A stretch of 30,152 nucleotides of DNA from a virus (IMGVR_UViG_3300042472_000148:1-30152); one strand, 5' to 3'; positions 6,198 through 15,442 are shown, counted from the first letter of the stretch. The notes: generated from the sequence alone by a model not told the origin. Translations and numbers: made by a program.

Positions 6198-8221
6198 AAT
6201 TCGGAGCCTTTTTTAATTTTATCTATTTTGTTTTGTGTGTTCGTTATGTCGCTTTCGCTTACGATAGCTTGCACAACTATGTTTTGTTGGGCGGTTACGC
6301 TTTGCGGTTGGCCTACGGTGTTTAATTGGTTGCCTTGTCCGAACATTTGCGTAGCTGGTGTTAAAGGTGTAACGCTAGTATTTGATGGCGACGAACCACC
6401 ACCACCGCCACCACTTACGGACCCGCTAGGGTTACTTAAGAGTTGCTTTGCCTTTACCATGTTAGTAGTAATTTGCAAAATACCGCTAGCAAATTGTGCG
6501 ACACCCGCTAGACCACCAGTTACGCCGTTTAATGCGTTAGACTGCGACGCGGCAACAAGTGAACTAATTGCTTTGGCCGTGTCTATTCCTATTTGAACAA
6601 GGGCGCTAGCTTTGTTTATCTTTTCTAGTTTCTTTTGGTCTTTAGTTACTAGGGTTGCTATGTTTGCAAATGCATTTGCGTAGTCGCCTACCATAGATAT
6701 TTTAGCGTCGCGTACTTGTTTGGCTTTTTCTATTTCATCTAGTGCCTTTGCTTTTGTGTCGGCCGCTACCTTGTCGTTTATAGCTTTTATTTCCGCTGCG
6801 CGTTTTTCCTCTAAAACTTTGGTGTCCATGCCGTATTGTTCGGCTAGTGCTATAAGTTCAAAATACTTTGTTTGTACGGCGTCTATTTCGCGTTCTGCGT
6901 CGGTCATTTTTAACTGGCGCATTTGCTCTTCGAAGTCTTCTTGTTTTTGTAGTTGCGTGTTTTCGTTGTCTTTAATTTTTTGCGTTATTTGTTCTTGTCG
7001 TTTAGCATCTGTTTCGGCTTGCGTTTTTGCGGCTTTATCTAGTTCGGCTTGTTTCTGGCTTTCGTACAATGCAGTTAAACGTACCTTTTCCTTACCGTTT
7101 AGGTTTTCGTTTTTCTTTACGTCTTCAATTAGGCGTGCGTACTTTTCGTTTAGTGTAGCTAGTTCGCGTTCGTCGTCGTTTGCAATCAATGCTATTTCAA
7201 TATCCTTTATACTGCGCTCGGCGTCTAATCTGTTCTTGGCGTAGTTCTTTGCGTTGTCCGTTCCTTTCGATGCGGTTTCTTTTTCTTTAGTTTCTTTTTT
7301 GGCGTTGGCGTCTATTTCTATAAGTTGGCGTTCCTTACGTCCGTCTTTTAATATTTTATTTTCAGCGTCTATTTGTTCGCGTAGTTTCTTACGGCGTTCT
7401 AGGTTGTCTTTGCTAGCTATCTTTTGTAGTGCTGCGTATTCTGCTCTTTGGTCTTTTAGTCGCTTGTCTGCCTCTTTACTTAAGGCTTTACTCTTTGCTA
7501 TTTCTAAAGCGCTTGTATCTTTGCCCGCCGCTTTCGCTTTGGCTATTTCTATGTCGTAACTATCCGCTATTTTTTCCGAACGCTTTTGTGAACTTGCCGC
7601 GGCCTTTTCGTTAGCCTTGGCCATTTTATCCGCGTTCTCTTGCGCGGCGTAATTGGTTAAACCCATATAGTCGGTAAGTTGTTTAAACCCGTCTATAATT
7701 GCGTTAATGGGTGCCATTAAAACTTGTAAGACTTTATCTAGTACGCCTATTTTATTTAGGAAAACACCGATACCTACTACTATGGCAGTAATAACGGCCG
7801 CCAATAAAAAGATAGGGTTAGCTAGAATTTGAACACCCAGCTTAACAAACGCACCGCCAACGGTTTTAACTACACTTGTAAGGCCTTTTAGTGCGCCGCT
7901 TATTTCGGCTTTACCTACGGACCCCAAGGTTTTAGCGAATACTTGCGCCTTTTCCGCTGCGCCCTCAAAGTCTAAACTAGCTAGGTCGGCTTGGATCATG
8001 CCAAATGAATTGCTTACCGCCTCAAACTTTGAACCCGCGTTAAATACGCTTACTTGTTCGTTTACGTCTTTAAGCTTATCGGCTAGTTGTCCCGCCTTTT
8101 GGGCTAGGGCTTGCATAGTTTCCGGGTCGGTTGCGTTGGCTATTGCACCTTTTACCGCTTTTAGTTCGGCTTTAATTTCGGATATGCCCGTAAGTTTTAG
8201 TGGTATCTCAACTGTATTCAT
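6194..8221 (-). CDS. Tail tape measure protein
   Basis: 675 residues, very rich in Ala, Lys, Glu and Gln. Residues 1-100 form amphipathic helices. About residues 120-165 are hydrophobic, with a transmembrane-like stretch ILANPIFLLAAVITAIVVGI. Residues about 190-520 form a long coiled coil, a second hydrophobic Ala/Gly-rich part lies near 545-610, and a poly-Gly/Ser linker (SGGGGGGSSPS) near 620 precedes the C-terminal tail. This architecture is diagnostic of tape measure proteins, which fix tail length and sit inside the tube. At the usual rule of about 0.15 nm per residue the tail would be roughly 100 nm. It starts behind the leader AATATAGTTATG at 8221. Confidence 0.85.
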   Translation of the reverse strand: MNTVEIPLKLTGISEIKAELKAVKGAIANATDPETMQALAQKAGQLADKLKDVNEQVSVFNAGSKFEAVSNSFGMIQADLASLDFEGAAEKAQVFAKTLGSVGKAEISGALKGLTSVVKTVGGAFVKLGVQILANPIFLLAAVITAIVVGIGVFLNKIGVLDKVLQVLMAPINAIIDGFKQLTDYMGLTNYAAQENADKMAKANEKAAASSQKRSEKIADSYDIEIAKAKAAGKDTSALEIAKSKALSKEADKRLKDQRAEYAALQKIASKDNLERRKKLREQIDAENKILKDGRKERQLIEIDANAKKETKEKETASKGTDNAKNYAKNRLDAERSIKDIEIALIANDDERELATLNEKYARLIEDVKKNENLNGKEKVRLTALYESQKQAELDKAAKTQAETDAKRQEQITQKIKDNENTQLQKQEDFEEQMRQLKMTDAEREIDAVQTKYFELIALAEQYGMDTKVLEEKRAAEIKAINDKVAADTKAKALDEIEKAKQVRDAKISMVGDYANAFANIATLVTKDQKKLEKINKASALVQIGIDTAKAISSLVAASQSNALNGVTGGLAGVAQFASGILQITTNMVKAKQLLSNPSGSVSGGGGGGSSPSNTSVTPLTPATQMFGQGNQLNTVGQPQSVTAQQNIVVQAIVSESDITNTQNKIDKIKKGSEL

Positions 8222-8236
8222 AACTATATTACCCTT

Positions 8237-11074
8237 TTAGTAGGTGCGTATTTCTAAAGTTGTGTTATTTAAAATGTCGTCGTTATGCTTGTGGTTTTGA
8301 GTGTCCGTAGTTTTAACTACTATATTACCGTCCGTGTTTATGTACGCACTATTCAAATGGTCGTGTTCATTGCTATTAATTACAACGTAGGTTGTTTGAA
8401 AGTCAAACGGGTTTATAGGCGTTCCTAGGTATTGCCCTTGCGATACTCTAGTCCATGTTATTACACCGACGTTATTAGCCAAAACGAGGGCCTTAGGGGC
8501 CGCCGTTCCTACTTGGGTAAGGTTAGCTATGTACGCAAAGTTTTGCGTTTGTATACCGTTAATTCTTGGCGTTATTAGTCCGTCTTCGTTTAGCGTTTTA
8601 TTGTCGCCTATTATTATTCCTTTAACCCCTTGCGCTACGGTGTTACTTTTTCCGTATACCTCAACGTTCGCACCCTCTAGAATTAAGTTGCCCGTTGCCA
8701 TTTTGGTAGTAAATACAGAACTTAATGCCACTTGCGTAATAACGCTAGGCGCGGGGGTTCCCGTGTTCGTTATGAAAGGCGCTAGTTCTAGTTCGCTATC
8801 TATGCTTATAAGTTCTACTTTGGTTAGCGTGTCCGTGTTTGCGTTATAATCAATTACACGGTTTATATTCCACCACGAATTATCTATGCGTACTTTGTCG
8901 TTTAGCTTTAAGTTATGAATGTCCGCCTCTGTTAACCTAAAGAACGCCGTAAGCATTTTGCCCTCGTTTATTTGGTTAATTGTACGGCGCCAGTATAGAT
9001 TGTATAGGTTGTTATTGGTTAGCGTTTGCGGTTGGTAAAAGTAAAAGTCGCACGTTCCAAAGTTAATATCAAAGCTTGGCGTATTCGCGTTGTCAAAGTG
9101 GGTAATAGCCGGGTAAGTAGTTACGCCGTAGGTACCGGTTAACCCGCCGTCGATTAGATTGTAGTTACCGCAAGTTTGCGCGCCACCATCGTACAATATT
9201 CTTAAATTGTTTTTAGGTGCTTGGCCGTCAAACATTGGTAGTATAGCACCAAATGTAGTTGAGGTTATGGGCGTAGGGCTAAAGATTAATTCTTTTGTAT
9301 CTATGTCTTTAACGTATTCCGAATTAAATATATATTCTTGTTGCCCGTATATTTCGCGGGTGGTGTCAAAATACAATTCATTGGCGCTGTCTTTGTCTTG
9401 TTTGTAGGTTAAGATTAGGCGCTTGTTTGTTACGTCTGGTAGGAACTCTAGATTTTGTTCGCGGTCTTTTGCTAGTTTATAGGTCCAATCTTTTTCTGCG
9501 CCGTTGTCGTAATACTCATCTCGGTGGGTTAAAATGATATTGTTAGGTTGTTCGGGGTTGACGTCCGCAAATAGGTTGTACATTGTAAATATAGACTTTA
9601 CAAAGTCGCTTTGCTTTACCTTGTCGGGTACGTATTCGTTCATCGTAACGTAGCCGCCTATTGGTTGGGTGTTACTGTTTGGCTTTATTTCTACCTTTAG
9701 GTCTATAATATCTAGGTTCACGTTTACTTGAGCCGCTACACCCGCCGCAGTTCGCCACGTAGTTAAGCCAAATTGCCAGTTTGATTGAATACCCGCAACC
9801 ATTTTTAACAAGTCGTTCGTGTTTATGTAACCCGTTGGGCTAGTTATTACAAGGTTTGCATAGGTTCCAAAGATTGAAAGGCCCGACGCTACAAAAGTGT
9901 TTACTACAATAGGCGTAAGTGAGGCGGTTGTGCCTTGGTTCGCTGGGTTTAAAGCCTTAACAAAAGGCGTAAACGTTATAGTTTCTGGGTCGTAGACACC
10001 CCCTATGCTGTCGAATACGTACGGTTGTACGGGACTAGCCGAGGTATTGAATACCTTAACTTCGTATTGTATAGTTATGTTAAATTCGTAACCTTGCGAG
10101 GCTGCGGGGTCCGTGTTTGTTGGTGCGGTATACACACCCGTTGCTGGGTTGAATAAGTTTTGCGGGTCTTGTATTTCCGTGAACCCCGTTAACAATTCTT
10201 GAAAGCCTATAAAGTTACCGTTTGTGGGTTGTGAAAAGGCGGTTTCATGGGTTACGTTGGCAACTACTTTAAAGTCGTTCCAGTCTATTTGGTTTTCGTC
10301 GCCGTTGTATGGTATTAACAACTTGTCGAACCTAGCGTTTTGTAGGTCGGCCCAAGTGTAGGAAAAGCCAGCGTTTGCAAAGATGCGATCAAAGTAAGTC
10401 TTTGCGTATATAGCGGGTTTAAGTTGGCGAACGTTTATAACGTTGGTTGGTTGGTATGGTAAGACGTACTTATAGCCGTTGGCTTGCGTAAAACCGTAAC
10501 TTGCTATTATGCTAGTAGAGTTTGAATAGTGGTTGAGGTCGCTAAAGTCTATGTCTGTAAGTTCGGCGTTTGTTATGGCCGTGAATAGTTCCGCTTTGGT
10601 GTCTTTTATTAACACTTCGTAGTTAGCAACTTGTTCGTATTGGTCCGTGTTTTGGGACTTATTAACACCAACCAACTGTAAGATTGCGTCTTCTAAAATA
10701 ACAACGTCGTTCTGCAATACTTGGCAATGCGTCAACTTCGTTAAGTCAAACGTTCCCGCCTCTACGTTTACGTCGTAGTAGTGGTTTAAAATACGGTTGT
10801 TATTGTCCGTCGCTGGTAGTACGATAGTCTTTGAAAAGGTACCCGTTCGCTTTGTAATATCTCTAATCTCGCCAACCGAAAAAGTAAGCGGGACATTTAC
10901 GTCGGGCCGTACGTCTAAAATACCGCCTATAAGTTCCTCGCCGCCTAACGACTTTAAGAACTCCGACAAACACCCAGGCGCCTCAAAGGTTCCGCCGTCC
11001 GTAGTTACTCTATTTTGAAAGCTACCTACTTGGCCACTTACCGACGTGCCACCGCCTATAACTATCTTAACCAT
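8237..11074 (-). CDS. Large tail tip / minor tail protein (945 aa)
   Basis: 945 residues, the largest protein of the phage. The N-terminus is Gly-rich and carries RVTTDGGTFEAPGCL (residues 22-36), shared with the Trp-repeat protein at 5363-5734. Residues about 60-170 include GEIRDITKRTGTFSKTIVLP and a VLIKDTKAELF segment, a pattern I know from large minor tail proteins of flavobacterial phages. The C-terminal 60 residues are rich in His and Asn (EHDHLN, NHKHND) and may be surface-exposed. It lies between the 476-residue tail protein and the tape measure gene, so a distal tail, hub or Tal-like role is likely. No lysozyme or peptidase motif was recognised. It overlaps the upstream gene by 8 bases. 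Confidence 0.6.
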   Translation of the reverse strand: MVKIVIGGGTSVSGQVGSFQNRVTTDGGTFEAPGCLSEFLKSLGGEELIGGILDVRPDVNVPLTFSVGEIRDITKRTGTFSKTIVLPATDNNNRILNHYYDVNVEAGTFDLTKLTHCQVLQNDVVILEDAILQLVGVNKSQNTDQYEQVANYEVLIKDTKAELFTAITNAELTDIDFSDLNHYSNSTSIIASYGFTQANGYKYVLPYQPTNVINVRQLKPAIYAKTYFDRIFANAGFSYTWADLQNARFDKLLIPYNGDENQIDWNDFKVVANVTHETAFSQPTNGNFIGFQELLTGFTEIQDPQNLFNPATGVYTAPTNTDPAASQGYEFNITIQYEVKVFNTSASPVQPYVFDSIGGVYDPETITFTPFVKALNPANQGTTASLTPIVVNTFVASGLSIFGTYANLVITSPTGYINTNDLLKMVAGIQSNWQFGLTTWRTAAGVAAQVNVNLDIIDLKVEIKPNSNTQPIGGYVTMNEYVPDKVKQSDFVKSIFTMYNLFADVNPEQPNNIILTHRDEYYDNGAEKDWTYKLAKDREQNLEFLPDVTNKRLILTYKQDKDSANELYFDTTREIYGQQEYIFNSEYVKDIDTKELIFSPTPITSTTFGAILPMFDGQAPKNNLRILYDGGAQTCGNYNLIDGGLTGTYGVTTYPAITHFDNANTPSFDINFGTCDFYFYQPQTLTNNNLYNLYWRRTINQINEGKMLTAFFRLTEADIHNLKLNDKVRIDNSWWNINRVIDYNANTDTLTKVELISIDSELELAPFITNTGTPAPSVITQVALSSVFTTKMATGNLILEGANVEVYGKSNTVAQGVKGIIIGDNKTLNEDGLITPRINGIQTQNFAYIANLTQVGTAAPKALVLANNVGVITWTRVSQGQYLGTPINPFDFQTTYVVINSNEHDHLNSAYINTDGNIVVKTTDTQNHKHNDDILNNTTLEIRTY

Positions 11075-12497
11075 TTATTACGTCGTTATTTGAAAGCTTA
11101 ACTACTACCGTTTGTTTGATTAGGTTCTTGTTTCTTTGTTTGAACACTTCGTAACTGTTCGTTACTAGAATAACCGGTACGTATTTCGTACTCGTTACCA
11201 GTATGCCGTCGGGACAAGTGTACGTTACGCGCTTCATGAATACTTGTGGGCTAGTTATAAGTTGTTCAAAGTACGTGGCCATTTCTTGGGTCATGTAGTT
11301 TGTATTCAATTCTAGCGTTTTTGTTGCGCTTACTTGAAACGTATTGTAGCCAAATTCGTAGGTATCGTATTTCCATTGCCCACCAGTTACAAAGCCCGTG
11401 ACGTCTTTGTTAAACTCGTCGCGTTGCACCTCGCCACGTTCGTAGTTTTTAAGTTGAAAAGCAAAGCTAGACATTGAACCCATACGATCCAAAAAGACTA
11501 GGTCCACCTCGTCGATGCTTTCACGTCGGTCTATATTTACGCGATACTTTACAGACTTTTGGCCGCTATCGTCGTACCAAAATTCATAGTACGTTGTGTC
11601 GTCTTTTATTAGGGGTAAAGTGCCAGACGTTACTGTAAGCGCTCCCTTGTTGTGAGGGCCTACGGCTACACCAACAATAGAACCAGTTGCCACCGTGTTT
11701 TTGTACAATATGTCGCCGTTGCTATTTTCAAACACTATCTTTTTACCCGGCTTGGCTTTGGCGTTTAACCAAAGGTCTTGGCCTAACGTTGCATAGAACC
11801 CCGTGCGCGGTTGGTCCGTTAACCAAAGCTTTGACGGGTTGTTAAGAACGTAATTTGTTTCGTCGTAGCTAGGCCATTGCGCCCACTTGAATACACCGTT
11901 ATAAGATTGCTTGGCGAAAGTTATTACGTCGTATACCGCTAGTTTACGGTTGTCCGCGTAGGTTACTACACCATCTATTGCCGCGTCGGTTACGCTAGAC
12001 CATGCCACCCCAATTTCGAACCATGTACTAGATGAGTTTGTAACTACGTGTAAGCCCTCAACTAAAGGGTTGTCTATACCGCCGTCCGCTTGTACTATGT
12101 TAATCTGGTCGCCTACTACAAACGTATTATTTACGTTGACGCGTACAAAGCCACCAGAGTTTGTAAGTGAACTAGTGTAGGTAAATTCGGCTAGGTATTC
12201 CTCGCCAGTCTTTAGCGTGAAACTAAAGTAACAATTTGAGGCGTCGTAGTCCGTGGTTACGTTGGGTTCAAAGTTCCACGAAAGGTAGCTAGTTAAGAAC
12301 CTACTTAAGTCAAGTTCGCCGTAGCCGTCAATTATTCGTGGTAAGACTTTGAAACGTCCTATTTGGGTTGCCCCGTCGTATACGTCAAAAATGTACTTGA
12401 ACCCGTCTAGGTTTTTGTTCGTCGAATCTATTAAGAACTTAACGGGGTTGAAAGCTGGTGTAAAGCTTTGGGGTTGTGCTATTGTAGTTTGTGCCAT
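11067..12497 (-). CDS. Minor tail / distal tail protein (476 aa)
   Basis: 476 residues, mostly beta-strand in appearance with many Thr, Asn, Tyr and Val. It opens MAQTTIAQPQSFTPAFNPVK, has FKYIFDVYDGATQIGRFKVL near residue 33, and later YERGEVQRDEFNKDVTGFV. No transmembrane or coiled-coil segment is seen. Its place between the large terminase and the 945-residue tail protein, and its general style, fit minor tail proteins of Bacteroidota siphophages. It starts behind the leader TTAATATAGTTATG, a clear case of this recurrent start signal, 30 bases after the terminase stop. Confidence 0.55.
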   Translation of the reverse strand: MAQTTIAQPQSFTPAFNPVKFLIDSTNKNLDGFKYIFDVYDGATQIGRFKVLPRIIDGYGELDLSRFLTSYLSWNFEPNVTTDYDASNCYFSFTLKTGEEYLAEFTYTSSLTNSGGFVRVNVNNTFVVGDQINIVQADGGIDNPLVEGLHVVTNSSSTWFEIGVAWSSVTDAAIDGVVTYADNRKLAVYDVITFAKQSYNGVFKWAQWPSYDETNYVLNNPSKLWLTDQPRTGFYATLGQDLWLNAKAKPGKKIVFENSNGDILYKNTVATGSIVGVAVGPHNKGALTVTSGTLPLIKDDTTYYEFWYDDSGQKSVKYRVNIDRRESIDEVDLVFLDRMGSMSSFAFQLKNYERGEVQRDEFNKDVTGFVTGGQWKYDTYEFGYNTFQVSATKTLELNTNYMTQEMATYFEQLITSPQVFMKRVTYTCPDGILVTSTKYVPVILVTNSYEVFKQRNKNLIKQTVVVKLSNNDVING

Positions 12498-12527
12498 AAC
12501 TATATTAAAATTCTAGTTCGTCTTTAT

Positions 12528-13679
12528 TTAGAACGCAAAATAGGCGTCGTCTGTATAGTATTGTTCTTTTATGTAGGTGGTCGCGTACCTTACGGCGTCC
12601 ATAGCGTCGTCCCATAGCTTAACCGGTTCGTCCGTTATTTGGTCGCCTATCTTTTTCCACTTGTAATTCTGGTATTCCTTTTCTAGATGCTTGTCGTTCA
12701 TAGCAAACACACCAAAGGTTTTTATGTTATCTATGCCCTTTTTCACTACCTTGTTAGCGTTGCGTACATTGTAGCCCGCGTTGTTCATTTCGGCGATGAT
12801 CTCGGGCCGTGCGTAGTCTGCTATTATTTCCGTTTCCTTTTCGACGTCTAGCGAGGCCATGCGGTCGATGAGGTTCGAGGTGGTTAGGTAGCTTTCGTAT
12901 ATTACGGGTTCTATAAATATATCTTTTTCGTGCCAGTACACGCGCATCAAAGCGGTAGGGTGGTTATAACCAAAGTCTAGCCCGTAGACAAATTGCGTGA
13001 ACCTAGCGGGTCGGTGTGGTAGGAATGTCCAATTTGAGTATATATTGCTTTTGCTTATAGCGTGTTCGCCTAGTGCGTAGATTTGGTATAGCGCCTCGTC
13101 GGTACGTTTTAAGTCTTCTATTTGTCGTTTGATAGTGTCGGGCAAAAAGGGGTTGTCCCTATACGTGGACTTAATTAGTATGCTTTCGTGTTTTGGTAGT
13201 TCGTAAAGCCAACTATTGCTATCGGACGGGTTGTAGTCAAAGATTAGCTTTTGTTCGGTACGCATATTTAACTGGGTAAAGTCGTCTAGGAATAGTTCGT
13301 TCGCCTCGTTACACCATGCTATGGACCTCTTGCGGCCCCTTATTTTCTGCTCGTCGTCTACACTAAAGAACTCTACTATTGAACCGTTGGGGAACGTGTA
13401 TATGTGTTCGCTCATATTATGGCTCGTCTTTTCGTAAATACCCGCCTCTTTAAGCACTTCTAAAAAGTCGCGCATAGCCGTGGCACGTAACGCTGGGAAT
13501 GTCTTACGAATTATGCTTACCACCTTGTTTGGGTTCTGTAAGCAATAGACCATCAATAGCTGGCAAAGCGAATACGTCTTACTTGAACGCGACCCACCCT
13601 CGTTAATGATAAAACGCGCCTCATGATTATAAAGCGCGTCGTAGTTACGTTCAAAAACTATGGTTGACTTTAGGTCCAT
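12528..13679 (-). CDS. terL: Terminase large subunit (packaging ATPase and nuclease)
   Basis: 383 residues. The ATPase domain has a Walker A motif GGSRSSKT at 28-35 and a Walker B region SIAWCNEANE at 119-128. The C-terminal nuclease domain has YGLDFGYNHPTAL with Asp at 235, IIADYARPE with Asp at 288, and LWDDAMDAVRY near the end with a further Asp pair. These match the RNase H-like metal-binding acids of phage terminases of the PBSX type. The enzyme drives DNA into the prohead and cuts the concatemer. Its start codon overlaps the stop of the small subunit (TAATG), so the two are translationally coupled. Confidence 0.93.
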   Translation of the reverse strand: MDLKSTIVFERNYDALYNHEARFIINEGGSRSSKTYSLCQLLMVYCLQNPNKVVSIIRKTFPALRATAMRDFLEVLKEAGIYEKTSHNMSEHIYTFPNGSIVEFFSVDDEQKIRGRKRSIAWCNEANELFLDDFTQLNMRTEQKLIFDYNPSDSNSWLYELPKHESILIKSTYRDNPFLPDTIKRQIEDLKRTDEALYQIYALGEHAISKSNIYSNWTFLPHRPARFTQFVYGLDFGYNHPTALMRVYWHEKDIFIEPVIYESYLTTSNLIDRMASLDVEKETEIIADYARPEIIAEMNNAGYNVRNANKVVKKGIDNIKTFGVFAMNDKHLEKEYQNYKWKKIGDQITDEPVKLWDDAMDAVRYATTYIKEQYYTDDAYFAF

Positions 13680-14110
13680 TACTCTAGTTCTTTGGTGTCG
13701 GGTCTAATTATGCTAATCTTAATTTCGTTTATGTTTTCGCCGTTGCTGGTTACGTCCGTCTTTTCGGTTAGGTTATTCAAACGTTGAGTTATTGACGGGT
13801 TGTACTGCCCAACCATGCCGCCTTCGATTTGATCCTGGCGAATTATTTTCTTTACGCGTTGGCAGACCCCGCAATACTCTTCGTATGCCTTATTCGTATT
13901 TCTGAAGTAGTGGTCTACTGTTACCCCTTGTTCGTAGCAGTATGTTTCAAAGCCCTCGTATGTTAGTGGTACTCGTAGCTTTTCTTGTACTACCTTACCG
14001 CTTTGTAAGGCTTTGTCTATTACCCTTGGGTTTTCTATGGTTCGTGTTTTGTAAGCTTCGAACATTTCCCATAGCTTTTCGGGGGTTTCTATGTATTTAT
14101 GTTTTCCCAT
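13679..14110 (-). CDS. terS: Terminase small subunit (gp3-type DNA packaging protein)
   Basis: 143 residues. The N-terminal half (YIETPEKLWEMFEAYK, then LTYEGFETYCYEQGVTVDHY) forms a helical DNA-binding domain. The segment EGGMVGQYNPSITQRLNNLT near residue 97 is the signature of gp3-like small terminases in Bacteroidota phages, followed by a polar tail with an IKISIIRP strand. The protein should form a ring that recognises the packaging site and regulates the large subunit. It overlaps the upstream small gene by 14 bases. Confidence 0.8.
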   Translation of the reverse strand: MGKHKYIETPEKLWEMFEAYKTRTIENPRVIDKALQSGKVVQEKLRVPLTYEGFETYCYEQGVTVDHYFRNTNKAYEEYCGVCQRVKKIIRQDQIEGGMVGQYNPSITQRLNNLTEKTDVTSNGENINEIKISIIRPDTKELE

Positions 14111-14291
14111 TTAGTTTCGTGTTTTTAAAGTGGTCTAAAAATTGGTCTTCGTTTAATTCCTCTACGCATAGTAGGGTTGGCATATCTGTTAGGTATAGAA
14201 TAATATGGTGTCCGTCTTTTTTTAGTTCCGTTTCTACGGCCTTACCTACCTCGCTCATCTTTTCGCCCATATCAATCATGTAAAAAGCCAT
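14097..14291 (-). CDS. Unknown small protein upstream of terminase
   Basis: 64 residues. The N-terminal half is an amphipathic helix (MIDMGEKMSEVGKAVETELK), followed by a strand (HHIILYLTD) and a charged tail. No family is recognised. It overlaps the small terminase by 14 bases and the upstream gene by 1 base, which supports real translation within the same operon. A possible packaging or virion accessory role rests on position alone. Confidence 0.6.
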   Translation of the reverse strand: MAFYMIDMGEKMSEVGKAVETELKKDGHHIILYLTDMPTLLCVEELNEDQFLDHFKNTKLNGKT

Positions 14292-14470
14292 TACTTTTTC
14301 TTTATAGACTTAACATAACGGGATAGGGCCTCGCGTGCGTGTGTTTCCCATACTCTATTACATACGGCGTAACGTTGGCTTTCGTCTGGGAACGAACCTA
14401 CGCTTTCCTCGTCGGCCATACAACGTTGAATGAACTTATCTTTACCCTCGCCTTTAATTGGTTGTGGCAT
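14291..14470 (-). CDS. Small basic protein of a widespread phage family, function unknown
   Basis: 59 residues if started at 14470 (MPQPIKGEGKDKFIQRCMAD). The longer reading frame to 14548 would overlap the upstream gene by 95 bases and is less likely. The pattern GEGKDKFIQRCM followed by PDESQRYAVCNRVW is one I recognise from small proteins or C-terminal tails in many phages (K-x-x-F-x-x-RCM, then QR-x-A-x-C-x-x-x-W). The two Cys could bind metal, but this is not shown. The C-terminus is basic (KSIKKK). Confidence 0.65.
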   Translation of the reverse strand: MPQPIKGEGKDKFIQRCMADEESVGSFPDESQRYAVCNRVWETHAREALSRYVKSIKKK

Positions 14471-14720
14471 CTTTTCGTCTTTTTCGTGTTTTCTTAACAA
14501 CTGGCTTTGGTTCCTCAACTGCATCTGCTTGCGCCACCTCATGATCAATGCCCGTGTAGCTAATTGTTTGGCTTTCCTTTTCGAATAAATAGCCCAAACC
14601 TATGCTGGTGTAATATGTAAAACGTTTCGGGTCTATTTTGTCAACCTCTATACGTCGTTCGCCTAAAACACTATCGTAGCTTATAAGCGTTTTTCCTTTG
14701 TATTCGTCTTTAATTTTCAT
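14454..14720 (-). CDS. Small protein with basic tail, function unknown
   Basis: 88 residues. The first 55 residues (YKGKTLISYDSVLGERRI, then FTYYTSIGLGYLFEK) form a compact domain of a kind common in Bacteroidota phages next to packaging genes. Residues 65-88 are a linker ending in the basic stretch KKTRKRRKD, which could contact nucleic acid. It overlaps its neighbours on both sides by 17 and 11 bases. No function is known to me. Confidence 0.65.
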   Translation of the reverse strand: MKIKDEYKGKTLISYDSVLGERRIEVDKIDPKRFTYYTSIGLGYLFEKESQTISYTGIDHEVAQADAVEEPKPVVKKTRKRRKDATTN

Positions 14721-14877
14721 GTTCGTTTTTTTCTATGGTTTCTACTATAATACCTATACCGCTAAAAGCAATAAACAAGCCCGTAATAAACAAAGCGTGT
14801 CGGTATTCGCATAGGGTAATTAGTACGCCTATCGAAATAACTATAAGGCCAGCGGCTATTTTGTTAGTCTTTTCCAT
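14710..14877 (-). CDS. Two-helix membrane mini-protein
   Basis: 55 residues starting MEKTNKIAAGLIVISIGVLI. Two hydrophobic segments (about residues 7-22 and 28-45) are separated by a short polar turn containing CEYRH, and the tail is charged. The size and layout resemble small holin-like or superinfection-related membrane proteins, but a dedicated holin candidate exists at 26312-26737. The start at 14877 is preceded by AATATAGTTATATAA, related to the recurrent start leader. It overlaps the sigma-like gene by 14 bases and its successor by 11. Confidence 0.6.
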   Translation of the reverse strand: MEKTNKIAAGLIVISIGVLITLCEYRHALFITGLFIAFSGIGIIVETIEKNEHEN

Positions 14878-15442
14878 TTATATAACTATATTCGATTTCC
14901 TTTATTCTTTGTTTCAATGCTTTGATCATGTAGTAGGCCGAGGTTCGCGGAATGTCGAAATAATCCGCCATTGCTCTAGATGTTTGGCATTTGTGCGTGA
15001 AATATGCGTCAGCTATCCGCTTTTCAACCGGGCTTATTAGTTCGTTAAGATACGTGTTTATGCAAGCCTTTCGTATGTTTATAAGTTCCTCGTGCTTTAG
15101 CTTGTCCGTGATTTCGTCGTCTTCGGGCTTGTCCGTAGCTATGTACTCCTGGCTATACACCTCGTCTTGTTTCCTACTTAAAGACGTAGGCCACCAAATT
15201 TGCATTTTGATTGTATTTAGTAGGTAGCTTTTTACCTTGTTTTCGTCGGCTTCGTGGTCGTCTATACCCGCTACGTGCAAATAGGCGTTGTTTATAACCG
15301 TGTCGGCCTTTAAATTTATGTAGTTTAGCTTTTTGCTTAACATCAAACGCTTCAGCATATAGTTAGTATACGTCCTAACCTCGCCATAATTTGCCGTTAT
15401 GTAGGCGTCAAGAATTTTTTTGATACCAGACAAGGAACTCAT
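14864..15442 (-). CDS. Sigma-factor-like HTH protein, possible late-gene activator
   Basis: 192 residues. The middle part (SYLLNTIKMQIWW near residue 90) resembles a sigma region 2 helix. The C-terminal part (LISPVEKRIADAYF, then SRAMADYFDIPRTSAYYMIK) resembles a sigma region 4 or ECF-type helix-turn-helix. An acidic linker lies between them. Size and order fit a divergent sigma-70-type factor or a DNA-binding regulator. It sits just ahead of the terminase and tail genes, which would suit a factor turning on late transcription. The match to sigma factors is by eye and not certain; a plain HTH regulator is the alternative. Confidence 0.5.
   Translation of the reverse strand: MSSLSGIKKILDAYITANYGEVRTYTNYMLKRLMLSKKLNYINLKADTVINNAYLHVAGIDDHEADENKVKSYLLNTIKMQIWWPTSLSRKQDEVYSQEYIATDKPEDDEITDKLKHEELINIRKACINTYLNELISPVEKRIADAYFTHKCQTSRAMADYFDIPRTSAYYMIKALKQRIKEIEYSYINGKD

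Noticed and set aside
6183-8240. Long plus-strand frames opposite the tape measure gene
   Set aside because: Their Ser-, Phe- and Ala-rich translations are the mirror of Lys-, Glu- and Ala-rich coiled-coil codons. They have no start signals of their own.
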